A stretch of 6,730 nucleotides of DNA from Oligoflexia bacterium (GCA_026914095.1 JAPPIY010000333.1:2273-9002); one strand, 5' to 3'; numbered from the stretch's first letter, positions 1-6,337 are shown. Translations and numbers: made by a program. Notes: generated by a model not told the origin, from the sequence alone.

Positions 1-114
1 AGTCACTTCCTCATTAACAGGCTCTTTAGTCGCCTCTTCTTCATTAGCTGGTTCTTCAGTCACTTCCTCATTAACAGGCTCTTTAGTCGCCTCTTCTTCA
101 TTAGCTGGTTCTGC
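1..114 (-). repeat. 57-bp in-frame tandem repeat, two copies
   Basis: Bases 1-57 and 58-114 are identical at 56 of 57 positions; the one difference is position 56 against 113. The period encodes 19 residues (272-290 and 291-309), with a single Ala/Glu change. The array may continue beyond the left edge. Such high identity points to recent duplication, and because 57 is a multiple of three, gain or loss of units leaves the reading frame intact. Confidence 0.95.
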
Positions 115-927
115 GGGGGCAGGCTCTTCAGTCGCTTCCTCATTGGCCTGCTCTGCAAGGGCAGGCTCTTCAGTCACTTCTTCATTGGTTGGAGTTGGCT
201 CTATAGGAGCCTCTTCACTAGCTGGTTCTGTGGAGGCTGGCTTTTTAGTGGTCACTTCTTCACTGGCTGGCTCTATAGGAGCCTCTTCACTAGCTGGTTC
301 CGCAAAGGCAGGCTCTTCAGTTACTTCTTCATCAACTGGCTCTACCTCTGAAGCTATAATGTCCTTTTCCTCCTCACTATCAAGACTTATATCCTGGTGT
401 TCAGGAGCCTCTTTCAGGGGCTGTTGATCCTCAACTTCGCTAGGATCTTCTACATGATAAAATCTGTCCTCATCTTCGTCAGCGTCAAACTTGTCTGTTT
501 TTATATTTTCTGTTCCATTTATCAAATCTTCCATAAATTCTAAGTCAGATTGAATGACACTCAGCTTATCCAAAACTCCTTCTGGAACTGGATCCATTGA
601 ATCTAAAAGTATATCAGCTAAGTCTTCCACTTGCCTTTTTAACTCATGAAGAGAATCAAGACCAAGCTGTTGCCTCTCTACAATTTTATTATGCATTCTA
701 TTGACTTTGTAAGACAGATAAATCATCTCGTTATAAATATTTCTTTCTTTTGTTAATAACTCAATAACTTCCCTATACTCATCTATTGCTTCAGAAAACA
801 TACTAAAAACAAGACTAAACGACTCGTTTGCTCTTTGATCTTCCCTTCTATGCTCTCTGTTATTGGGAGAACAGGAAACAAGCGCGACAAAAAAAGAAAA
901 AAAGAAAAACTTATTAAAAAATGACAT
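1..927 (-). CDS. Acidic repeat-rich lipoprotein, C-terminus outside window
   Basis: The reading frame is open from the ATG at 927 to the left edge, giving 309 residues with no stop, so the gene is partial only because the window ends. An AGGAGGG ribosome site at 931-937 lies 3 bases before the ATG. Residues 1-19 form a very Phe-rich signal peptide ending in the lipobox LVSC, so Cys19 should be lipidated. Ser20 at +2 predicts outer-membrane sorting under the E. coli Lol rule. Residues 30-140 look helical and charged, possibly coiled coil. Residues 150-205 are an acidic linker, and from about 205 onward the protein consists of imperfect Glu/Pro/Ala/Thr repeats of the type EEVTEEPANEE. I do not recognise the family. 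A flexible surface or periplasm-spanning stalk is an inference from composition only. The repeats also keep the opposite strand open, which produces a spurious reading frame at 143-427. Confidence 0.88.
   Translation of the reverse strand, partial: MSFFNKFFFFSFFVALVSCSPNNREHRREDQRANESFSLVFSMFSEAIDEYREVIELLTKERNIYNEMIYLSYKVNRMHNKIVERQQLGLDSLHELKRQVEDLADILLDSMDPVPEGVLDKLSVIQSDLEFMEDLINGTENIKTDKFDADEDEDRFYHVEDPSEVEDQQPLKEAPEHQDISLDSEEEKDIIASEVEPVDEEVTEEPAFAEPASEEAPIEPASEEVTTKKPASTEPASEEAPIEPTPTNEEVTEEPALAEQANEEATEEPAPAEPANEEEATKEPVNEEVTEEPANEEEATKEPVNEEVT
196..300 (-). repeat. 33-bp direct repeat inside the acidic lipoprotein gene
   Basis: Bases 196-228 and 268-300 are identical over 33 bp with a 72-bp offset (24 codons). 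They encode the repeated peptide EPASEEAPIEP. Together with the 57-bp tandem repeat this shows the C-terminal part has grown by several in-frame duplications of different length. Confidence 0.9.
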
Positions 928-958
928 AAACCCTCCTGGTTTTGTTAATTTAGAAACA

Positions 959-987
959 AGTTTAAAAAAAATAATAAAAAATAACAA
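959..987 (-). promoter_or_regulatory. Candidate sigma-70 promoter for the acidic lipoprotein
   Basis: On the minus strand TTGTTA (987-982) and TAAACT (964-959) are separated by 17 bases, each matching its consensus hexamer at 4 of 6 positions. Transcription would start near 952, giving a leader of about 25 bases with the ribosome site at 931-937. The flanking DNA is extremely A/T-rich, so chance matches are easy and the call is tentative. Confidence 0.4.
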
Positions 988-1050
988 GAGTTCTTTTTTT
1001 AAAAAAATAGACTGGACTTAAGATCAGTGTAATCCTATTGACAAAGACCG

Positions 1051-1066
1051 ACTCCCGCTCAGCTTG
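1051..1066. repeat. Solo 16-bp piece of the multi-hairpin repeat
   Basis: The sequence actcccgctcagcttg occurs exactly here and again at 6338-6353, where it opens the large multi-hairpin repeat. Here it lies just after the agmatinase stop codon without the rest of that element, so it may be a truncated copy. It contributes no convincing terminator. Confidence 0.6.
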
Positions 1067-1089
1067 CCTTTATGAAATCCAGATCACAA

Positions 1090-2010
1090 TTAAACCATAA
1101 GGTTTAAAATCTCAAAAAGAGTGGAAACCGCGGCTAAGCTTGTAATATCTCCATGATCGTATGAAGGATTCACTTCCACCACATCCCCCCCTATTAAGTT
1201 TTCAATTTTTAAATGCCTTAAAATCTGCTGGCTTTCATAACTGCTTAAGCCCCCTATAACAGGAGTTCCTGTCCCTGGAGCGTAGGCAGGGTCTAAACAA
1301 TCCACATCAAAACTTAAGTAGGAAGGCCCTTTAATCAATTCTGGAAGTTCAGACAAAATTTTGATCCCTTTGCTTTTGATGTCATCCACTGTAAAAACTT
1401 GAATCTGATGTTGTTTGCCAAAGTCTATATCCTCTTTGACAACAAAAGGCCCTCTGATGCCAAATTGAAACACTTGATTGACACATTTTTCTAAAACCGC
1501 ATGACGGACAAAAGTTCCATGATGATACTCCACGCCATAAGCTGGCGGGTAAGTGTCAAAATGGGCGTCAAAATGAATCAAGTTTAAAGGCCCATAAATT
1601 TTAGAAAGTGCCCGCAAGATAGGAAGGGTGATGGAGTGATCTCCTCCAACAGATAAAATCTTTTTCTTGCCTTTTGCTAAGTTAAAAATATGCTTTTCTA
1701 TCAATTCATAGGTCTTTTCAATAGAGATAGGATTGATGGGAATATCTCCCACATCCGCCGGTTGAAGGCTCTCAAATACATCTTGATTCCACTGAGGATG
1801 ATAGCCTCTTCCTAAAGCGGATATTTCTCTCACGCGGCTAGGGGCCATCCTTGCCCCTGAGCGATAGGTGGTTCCTCCGTCAAAAGGGATTCCGCACAAC
1901 AGCGCATTAGATTTTATATGCTCCGGCTTTTCCTGCTGTAAACGAAAAAAAGTATGAACACCTGAAAAACGGGGGTAGCTTCTTTTTACAATCTCTAAGT
2001 AAGAGGACAT
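1090..2010 (-). CDS. speB: Agmatinase-family ureohydrolase (SpeB-like)
   Basis: The 306-residue protein belongs to the arginase/agmatinase/formimidoylglutamase family of cytoplasmic binuclear manganese enzymes, which cleave guanidino compounds to urea plus an amine. The six expected metal ligands are visible: His125 in GGDHS, Asp148, His150 and Asp152 in DAHFD, and Asp235 and Asp237 in SFDVDCLDP. HHGT (163-166), APGTGTP (244-250) and Glu279 complete the active-site signature. The N-terminal GIPFDGGTTYRSGAR block at 40-54 and the length match agmatinases such as E. coli SpeB (306 aa), so agmatine to putrescine plus urea is the likeliest reaction. Guanidinobutyrase or a related activity cannot be excluded, and no other polyamine gene lies nearby. 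An in-frame TGA 12 bases upstream makes the ATG at 2010 the first possible start, but it has no good Shine-Dalgarno: the nearest, AGAAGA, ends 15 bases away. Confidence 0.93.
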   Translation of the reverse strand: MSSYLEIVKRSYPRFSGVHTFFRLQQEKPEHIKSNALLCGIPFDGGTTYRSGARMAPSRVREISALGRGYHPQWNQDVFESLQPADVGDIPINPISIEKTYELIEKHIFNLAKGKKKILSVGGDHSITLPILRALSKIYGPLNLIHFDAHFDTYPPAYGVEYHHGTFVRHAVLEKCVNQVFQFGIRGPFVVKEDIDFGKQHQIQVFTVDDIKSKGIKILSELPELIKGPSYLSFDVDCLDPAYAPGTGTPVIGGLSSYESQQILRHLKIENLIGGDVVEVNPSYDHGDITSLAAVSTLFEILNLMV

Positions 2011-2050
2011 AGCTTTATTTCATATTCTTCTGGTTTGAGTTTTTTGGCTG

Positions 2051-2094
2051 GACTTCCAAAAAGCCTGTCCTCGCGAAAACGGGGAGCGGAAGTC
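2051..2094. repeat. Hairpin repeat, nested stems, upstream of speB
   Basis: The outer arms gacttcc (2051-2057) and ggaagtc (2088-2094) are perfectly complementary over 7 bp. Inside, cctcg (2069-2073) and cgggg (2080-2084) form a second stem with one T-G wobble. The core at 2062-2087 matches 6348-6373 at 24 of 26 positions, so this is a dispersed element. It lies 41-84 bases before the speB ATG and would be in the leader of any transcript coming from upstream. Confidence 0.8.
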
Positions 2095-2128
2095 TTAAAA
2101 AGGCCTCAAAATTCAAACCTGAGGGGTT

Positions 2129-2183
2129 TATACTGATTGTGTTTGAATTTTTACCTGGAGATTCCCGCTTTCGCGGGAATGAC
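2129..2183 (-). repeat. dRS3-like hairpin module, copy 1
   Basis: The core 2161-2180 is a perfect palindrome, attcccgc-tttc-gcgggaat. It fits the ATTCCC-N8-GGGAAT pattern known for dRS3 repeats in Neisseria; that is a resemblance, not an assignment. Read on the minus strand, the core is preceded by gtc and followed by tctcc, a short linker and then the AT-rich tail aaattcaaacacaatcagtata at 2150-2129, interrupted in other copies. The same order of parts occurs on the plus strand at 2328-2383. Confidence 0.8.
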
Positions 2184-2327
2184 ATTGAGAGGAAAAATTC
2201 AAATTCGACCAGTAATTTCAATTCCTTTTTCTTTTATCAAATTTATTGAAGGTAGGCAATAAAAACAGCCTGACTTTTACTTCAACCTGCTTTTTTATAC
2301 GAAATCTGTTTGAAAACTCAGATGATA

Positions 2328-2383
2328 GTCATTCCCGTGCAAGCAGGAATCTCCAAAAAAAGCTGGAAAATTCAAATCAGTAT
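2328..2383 (+). repeat. dRS3-like hairpin module, copy 2 (inverted)
   Basis: The core 2331-2350 (attcccgtgc-aagcaggaat) is a degraded version of the copy-1 palindrome. It is followed by tctcc, a linker and aaattcaaatcagtat (2368-2383), the copy-1 tail with about 5 bases missing. It lies in opposite orientation to copy 1, with 144 bases between, so the spacer itself is a larger imperfect inverted repeat. Confidence 0.75.
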
Positions 2384-2425
2384 CTCAGCCGCCAGGATCA
2401 GAGAGAGGCAGGGGCTTTATTAGAG

Positions 2426-2941
2426 CTATTCTGTTGTGTAAAAGCCAGAGCCTACAATATAATCCACACCGTCTTTTTTAAATGTGGTGACATAGCTTAT
2501 TTTTTGAGAATCATAATTGTCTTCCACAGCAGGATTATCCCACTTGTATTCTATAAAACCTCCGCCTGTTTTAATAGCTGTTAAAGCTTTCATTGCGCCG
2601 TCTTTAGCCTTTGGATTTTGTAAAAGGTCTGTGCCTTCAATTTTTGGATCATTGGGGTAAAAAAGGCTTTTGCCGTCTAGGGTTATTCCATAAAGATAAA
2701 TGGCCCCCTTTCTCCATTCCTCTTTTGTTTTGAAGTCATTGACCGCTGTTTCATAATCTTTTTCCAGATGCTCTTTTGCAGAGAGGACAAAGGCTTTCAA
2801 GCTGTCTTTGTCTTTCACATCAACCGCCATGACTTTAGTTTCTGTTTCACTGCCTGAATCAGAGAAGAAATCGCAAGCGCTTAAGGCGCCTGCGCCAATG
2901 ACAATTAAAAGGAATGAAAAATTTGTTTTGATCTTTTTCAT
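2426..2941 (-). CDS. Single Cache-domain lipoprotein (small-molecule sensor type)
   Basis: The 171-residue protein starts at an ATG with an excellent AGGAGG site (2946-2951) 4 bases upstream. Residues 1-22 are a signal peptide ending in the lipobox LSAC, with Cys23 as the lipid site. Asp24 at +2 would keep it in the inner membrane under the E. coli Lol rule. Residues 40-171 resemble single Cache domains: a long N-terminal helix, a YLYGITLDGKSLFYPNDP strand-turn, then GGGFIEYKWDNP and the ending YIVGSGFY. Such domains normally sit outside the membrane at the front of chemoreceptors or histidine kinases and bind small ligands. Here the protein ends with the domain, with no transmembrane anchor or signalling module. 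A ligand-binding partner for another receptor is possible but inferred. Family assignment is from motif memory. Confidence 0.88.
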   Translation of the reverse strand: MKKIKTNFSFLLIVIGAGALSACDFFSDSGSETETKVMAVDVKDKDSLKAFVLSAKEHLEKDYETAVNDFKTKEEWRKGAIYLYGITLDGKSLFYPNDPKIEGTDLLQNPKAKDGAMKALTAIKTGGGFIEYKWDNPAVEDNYDSQKISYVTTFKKDGVDYIVGSGFYTTE

Positions 2942-2991
2942 AAAACCTCCTTTTTTAAATTCAAGATAGTTTAATTAAGTATTTCTTGATG

Positions 2992-3020
2992 AGAATAGCT
3001 AATACAAACGATTCTGTCTA
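2992..3020 (-). promoter_or_regulatory. Candidate sigma-70 promoter for the Cache lipoprotein
   Basis: On the minus strand TAGACA (3020-3015, 5 of 6 matches to TTGACA) and TATTCT (2997-2992, 4 of 6 matches to TATAAT) are separated by exactly 17 bases. The predicted transcript would begin near 2985, leaving a leader of roughly 44 bases that carries the strong AGGAGG site. This is the best-spaced promoter candidate in the window but rests on pattern alone. Confidence 0.45.
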
Positions 3021-3161
3021 TATTTAAAGGCTCAAGTCACATTTTTTAAGGTGTCATTTGGTATTCTATAAAGCAAAGATTATTTTTACAGAAAAAAATC
3101 AGCCGGCTAATAGTAAAGCTAATAACAGGTATAATATCTGTCTTTAGTTAGAGAAAATGAG

Positions 3162-3283
3162 CTAGAGCTTGTGTAATAATATAGTAGAAGAATCCAGTTT
3201 TCACAGCCCAAAATTTTTCAATATTAAACTAAGCTCTAAACTTAATGATAGTCGAGTTTTTACATTTATGAGACAAGCTCTAG
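3162..3283. repeat. 122-bp inverted-repeat element, MITE-like
   Basis: Perfect 11-bp arms ctagagcttgt (3162-3172) and acaagctctag (3273-3283) bound 122 bp with no gene. The right arm runs straight into the next element, which begins at 3283. The size and terminal dyad resemble a miniature inverted-repeat transposable element, but I see no clear target-site duplication and no second copy in the window. Confidence 0.5.
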
Positions 3284-3494
3284 ATCCTGTTTGAAAATTC
3301 AAGAGTTTTTGATCTTTATCTGAAAGGAAAATAAGCTTAATCAACCTGAAAATTTATAACCTGAGCGACTACTTTTGACCTGTCAAATTATTTAGAAAAT
3401 CAGCTCTTAGCCAAATAGTTGGTATTTATTCTGATAAGCTATAAAAAGGTCAAAAGCAGTCGCTCAGATCAAAAATTTAAATTCAAACAGGATC
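3283..3494. repeat. 212-bp nested inverted repeat, MITE-like
   Basis: The outer arms gatcctgtttgaa (3283-3295) and ttcaaacaggatc (3482-3494) are perfect over 13 bp. An inner pair, 3361-3381 and 3447-3467, is complementary at 20 of 21 positions (ctgagcgact, then a or g, then cttttgacct). The left side between outer and inner arms is about 51 bases longer than the right, so the left arm carries extra sequence or the right a deletion. The inner loop is 65 bases. No protein is encoded and no target duplication is evident. Confidence 0.75.
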
Positions 3495-3651
3495 AGTATA
3501 TCTTAAATTGCTTTACAAAAGGCAAAATTGCTTTCCCATTCAGAGCGAAGAGGATAATCTAAAAGACAAACAACACATATAGGCCAGGACAAATCCGAAT
3601 TGACCCAGCTCCAGCCCCTTAAAAAAACAGTGTTTAACTAGGACTTTCAGG

Positions 3652-6243
3652 TTATAAATACTTTTTTAAATACTGGCCTGTCCAGCTTTTAGGGTTGCTT
3701 GCCACTTGTTGAGGGGTTCCTTGAGCCACAATGTATCCTCCCTCCTCTCCGCCTTTAGGGCCTAAGTCTATTAAGTAGTCACAGGATTTTAAAATATCCA
3801 AATGATGCTCTATGACCACAACAGTATGTCCTTGATCCGAAAACTGTCTTAAAATAGCAATCAGTTTTTTAACATCTTCAAAATGCAGTCCTGTTGTAGG
3901 CTCGTCTAAAATATAAAAGCTGTGTGAATTGATTTTTTTTGCAAGCTCTCTGGAAAGCTTCACTCTTTGCGCTTCTCCCCCTGACAGAGTGACAGAGTTT
4001 TGGCCTAAACGGATATAACCTAAACCCACTTCTTTTAGAAAATTCAAACGGTGGTGAATATAAGGGTGATTTTTAAAAAAATTGACAGCGGTTTCAACAC
4101 TCATGTTTAAAATATCATAGATGTTTTTATTTTTATAAGTGATGTTTAAAATGTCAGGATTGTATCTTTTGCCATTGCAAACTTCACAAGTGGTGAATAC
4201 ATTGGGCAAAAACCGCATCTCCAACTTAATAACGCCGGCTCCCTTGCAGTTTTCACAGCGCCCCCCTGGCACATTAAAGCTAAAAGAGCTGGCTTTCCAT
4301 CCTCTTATTTTAGCTGAGGGCAAATAGGCGAAAAAGTTGCGGATCATTTGGAAGACGCCAATATAAGTGACAGGATTGGATCGAGGGGTTCGTCCAATTG
4401 GCTTTTGATTGATTTGTATCACTCTTTGAATAGGCTCAACCCCTTCAGCTTGGGAATAAGCTCCCACGGGCCGATGGGTTTTATTGATAGAATTAAGCAG
4501 TAAAGGGTAAATGGTGTCTGTCACAACAGAGCTTTTTCCACTGCCTGAAACACCGCTCACTCCCACTAAGCAAGATAAAGGAATATTGACATCTATGTTT
4601 TTTAAGTTGTTGGCTCTTAATCCCTTTAAGCAGAGCAAGTTGGCTCTTTTATTATAGCGGCTTTTATACACAGGGATTTTTTTTCTTTTAGAAAGATAAG
4701 CTCCTGTTAAACTCTTTTTATTTTTTTTAATTTCGTTGATAGTTCCTTCAGCTATTAAAAAACCGCCGTGTTTTCCCGCGCCGGGCCCTAAATCAATAAT
4801 TTTATCCGCTTTATAAATGCTTTCCTCATCATGCTCTACAATAATCACTGTGTTGCCTCTATCTCTTATTTTTTGAATGGCCTTTAAAATTCTATGGTGA
4901 TCTTTTGAATGCAGGCCAATGCTAGGCTCATCCAATACATACATAACGCCAATCACAGGGGAGGAAAGCTGTCCCGCCAGACGAACTCTTTGAGCCTCTC
5001 CTCCTGACAAAGCGGAAAGAGAGCGATCCAAGCTTAAATAGGACAAATTCAACTCTTGTAAAAAGGACAGCCGCTCCAACAGAGGGGCTTTTATTTTTTC
5101 CGCAATCTGCTTTTTTACACCTGAATATTTTAATGATTTTATAAATTTTTCAAGCCGATCCAGGCTCATAGCGCTCACTTGATCAATACTGCGATTTTTA
5201 ATTTTCACTTGCAAAGCCTCTTGGCTCAGCCTCGTCCCTTTACATTCAGGGCAGTGTTCATTTTCTGATTCATCGGCTGTATCGTCTGAGTCAAAATATT
5301 CTCTATCATAGATTAAACCCGTTCCATTACAGCTGGGGCAGGCGCCTTTTGGACTGTTAAAGCTAAACATTTTTGGCTCCAGCTCTAAAATACTGTAATC
5401 ACATTTAGGACAGGAAAAATCCATAGAGTAAGTCTTTTCAAAACCTTTATTATTTGCCGCTTTTACAAAAGATCCGCTTAGGTCTAAGGCTCGCCGAACA
5501 GCTGTATTGATTCTGATTTGGTTATCAGCCTCTTTCCAAGTGATGCAGTCCATAACAATATCAATATAATGATCTTTTCTTTTTTCAAGTTTATGAATTT
5601 TACCAATATCCCGCCATTGGCCGTCAATTTTAGCTCTATCAAAGCCAAGAGAAAGGCATTGATTGAGCTCTTTTTCAAATTCGCCCTTTTTGCCTCTGGC
5701 TATAGGGCTTAAAATAAAAAGAGTCGAATTTTTTGGCGCTTTAGAAATATCCTCCGCAATTTCCTCCGCGCTTTGTGATTTTAAAGTTTCTTTATGCCTG
5801 GGACAGCTCACTTCAGCTATTTTTGCATAAAGCAATCTTAAAAAATCATAAGTTTCTGTAAGTGTTCCCACTGTAGAGCGAGGATTAAAAGAAATGGTTT
5901 TTTGGTTGATAGCAATGCTGGGGGAAAGCCCTTGAATCAAATCCACTTTAGGTTTCTTCATTTGATCAATAAAATATCTGGCATAAACAGATAAACTTTC
6001 TAAATACCGCCTTTGGCCCTCTCCATAGAGAGTGTCAAAGGCTAAAGTGGATTTTCCGCTTCCGCTTAATCCTGTAATCAGAGTGATTTTGTTTCGGGGG
6101 ATAAAAACATTGATATTTTTTAAATTGTGCTCTCTGGCTCCAAAGACAGAAATGCCATCTTCTTTTTTTGAAAAAAATTTACGACTGGCGATCACCCGCT
6201 TTGGACTGCTTTTATCTGTTTGAGTTTTTGAATGCTTTGTCAT
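3652..6243 (-). CDS. uvrA: UvrA, excinuclease ABC subunit A, lacking the insertion domain
   Basis: The 863-residue protein is the damage-sensing ATPase of nucleotide excision repair, which loads UvrB onto damaged DNA in the cytoplasm. Two ABC modules are intact: Walker A GLSGSGKS (58-65) and GVSGSGKS (564-571), signatures LSGGEAQR (412-419 and 753-760), Walker B with LDEP (437-440 and 779-782), and switch His471 and His813. Zinc-binding pairs are Cys278/281 with Cys302/305 and Cys663/666 with Cys686/689. Residues 150-270 correspond to the UvrB-binding domain, which argues against a UvrB-independent UvrA2/DrrC class. Between Cys305 and the CPEC at 331 only 25 residues remain, where E. coli UvrA (940 aa) has more than 100: the insertion domain is gone. 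About 30 basic, Ser/Lys-rich residues precede the usual start at ISVFGAREHN. The ATG at 6243 has only a weak ribosome site, and no other Met lies before that motif. No LexA-type box is visible upstream. Confidence 0.97.
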   Translation of the reverse strand: MTKHSKTQTDKSSPKRVIASRKFFSKKEDGISVFGAREHNLKNINVFIPRNKITLITGLSGSGKSTLAFDTLYGEGQRRYLESLSVYARYFIDQMKKPKVDLIQGLSPSIAINQKTISFNPRSTVGTLTETYDFLRLLYAKIAEVSCPRHKETLKSQSAEEIAEDISKAPKNSTLFILSPIARGKKGEFEKELNQCLSLGFDRAKIDGQWRDIGKIHKLEKRKDHYIDIVMDCITWKEADNQIRINTAVRRALDLSGSFVKAANNKGFEKTYSMDFSCPKCDYSILELEPKMFSFNSPKGACPSCNGTGLIYDREYFDSDDTADESENEHCPECKGTRLSQEALQVKIKNRSIDQVSAMSLDRLEKFIKSLKYSGVKKQIAEKIKAPLLERLSFLQELNLSYLSLDRSLSALSGGEAQRVRLAGQLSSPVIGVMYVLDEPSIGLHSKDHHRILKAIQKIRDRGNTVIIVEHDEESIYKADKIIDLGPGAGKHGGFLIAEGTINEIKKNKKSLTGAYLSKRKKIPVYKSRYNKRANLLCLKGLRANNLKNIDVNIPLSCLVGVSGVSGSGKSSVVTDTIYPLLLNSINKTHRPVGAYSQAEGVEPIQRVIQINQKPIGRTPRSNPVTYIGVFQMIRNFFAYLPSAKIRGWKASSFSFNVPGGRCENCKGAGVIKLEMRFLPNVFTTCEVCNGKRYNPDILNITYKNKNIYDILNMSVETAVNFFKNHPYIHHRLNFLKEVGLGYIRLGQNSVTLSGGEAQRVKLSRELAKKINSHSFYILDEPTTGLHFEDVKKLIAILRQFSDQGHTVVVIEHHLDILKSCDYLIDLGPKGGEEGGYIVAQGTPQQVASNPKSWTGQYLKKYL

Positions 6244-6266
6244 GCTATCCGCCGATTCTGAAAAAT

Positions 6267-6272
6267 ATTATA
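6267..6272 (-). promoter_or_regulatory. Candidate uvrA -10 element
   Basis: A perfect TATAAT lies on the minus strand 24 bases before the uvrA ATG, predicting a leader of only about 17 bases. The hexamer 17 bases further upstream (TCACAG) is a poor -35, so the promoter would be weak or activator-dependent if real. Confidence 0.4.
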
Positions 6273-6337
6273 ATACCATTATTTTAATTCTGTGAGAAGA
6301 AAAAAATCGCAAGAATTGAATTTTCCTCTCTTCCGTC

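Larger units (their letters stand above)
2011..2425. other. Repeat-filled spacer between the Cache lipoprotein and speB
   Basis: This 415-base stretch has no credible gene. It holds three palindromic repeat units, listed separately, and an 11-bp inverted repeat (aaaattcaaac at 2108-2118 against gtttgaatttt at 2141-2151). Short reading frames through it, such as one on the minus strand ending 4 bases before the speB ATG, translate the repeats themselves (peptide SFPRKRESP) and look accidental. I see no clear promoter for speB and no clear terminator for the Cache gene. Confidence 0.75.
2942..3651. other. 710-base gene-free spacer between uvrA and the Cache gene
   Basis: No credible coding sequence is seen on either strand. 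The part next to the Cache gene holds its ribosome site and a candidate promoter. The middle holds two abutting inverted-repeat elements (3162-3283 and 3283-3494). Three copies of the octamer aagctcta or its complement lie at 3163-3170, 3231-3238 and 3275-3282. Short A/T-rich dyads follow the uvrA stop, including an A7 run at 3621-3627, but none makes a convincing intrinsic terminator. An unannotated small RNA cannot be excluded. Confidence 0.7.

Noticed and set aside
143..427. Plus-strand open frame rich in Ser, Gly and Ala
   Set aside because: It is the antisense of the acidic lipoprotein repeats; periods divisible by three keep the opposite strand open, and there is no ribosome site.
1001..1034. 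Possible terminator after speB with a T7 run on the minus strand
   Set aside because: The only stem is 5 bp with a wobble and lies several bases from the T-run; too weak to annotate.
2015..2221. Minus-strand 68-codon frame upstream of speB
   Set aside because: It translates the hairpin repeats (peptide SFPRKRESP, a familiar artefact of such palindromes) and has no good ribosome site.
2051..2350. CRISPR array
   Set aside because: The repeated palindromes are in mixed orientation and irregularly spaced, with no constant repeat-spacer unit and no cas genes.
2246..2584. Plus-strand 112-codon frame
   Set aside because: Its second half is antisense to the Cache lipoprotein gene and its first half runs through a repeat module; no family features are seen.
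3621..3651. Possible terminator after uvrA (T7 on the minus strand)
   Set aside because: The dyads before the T-run are short and A/T-only, with no stable stem.
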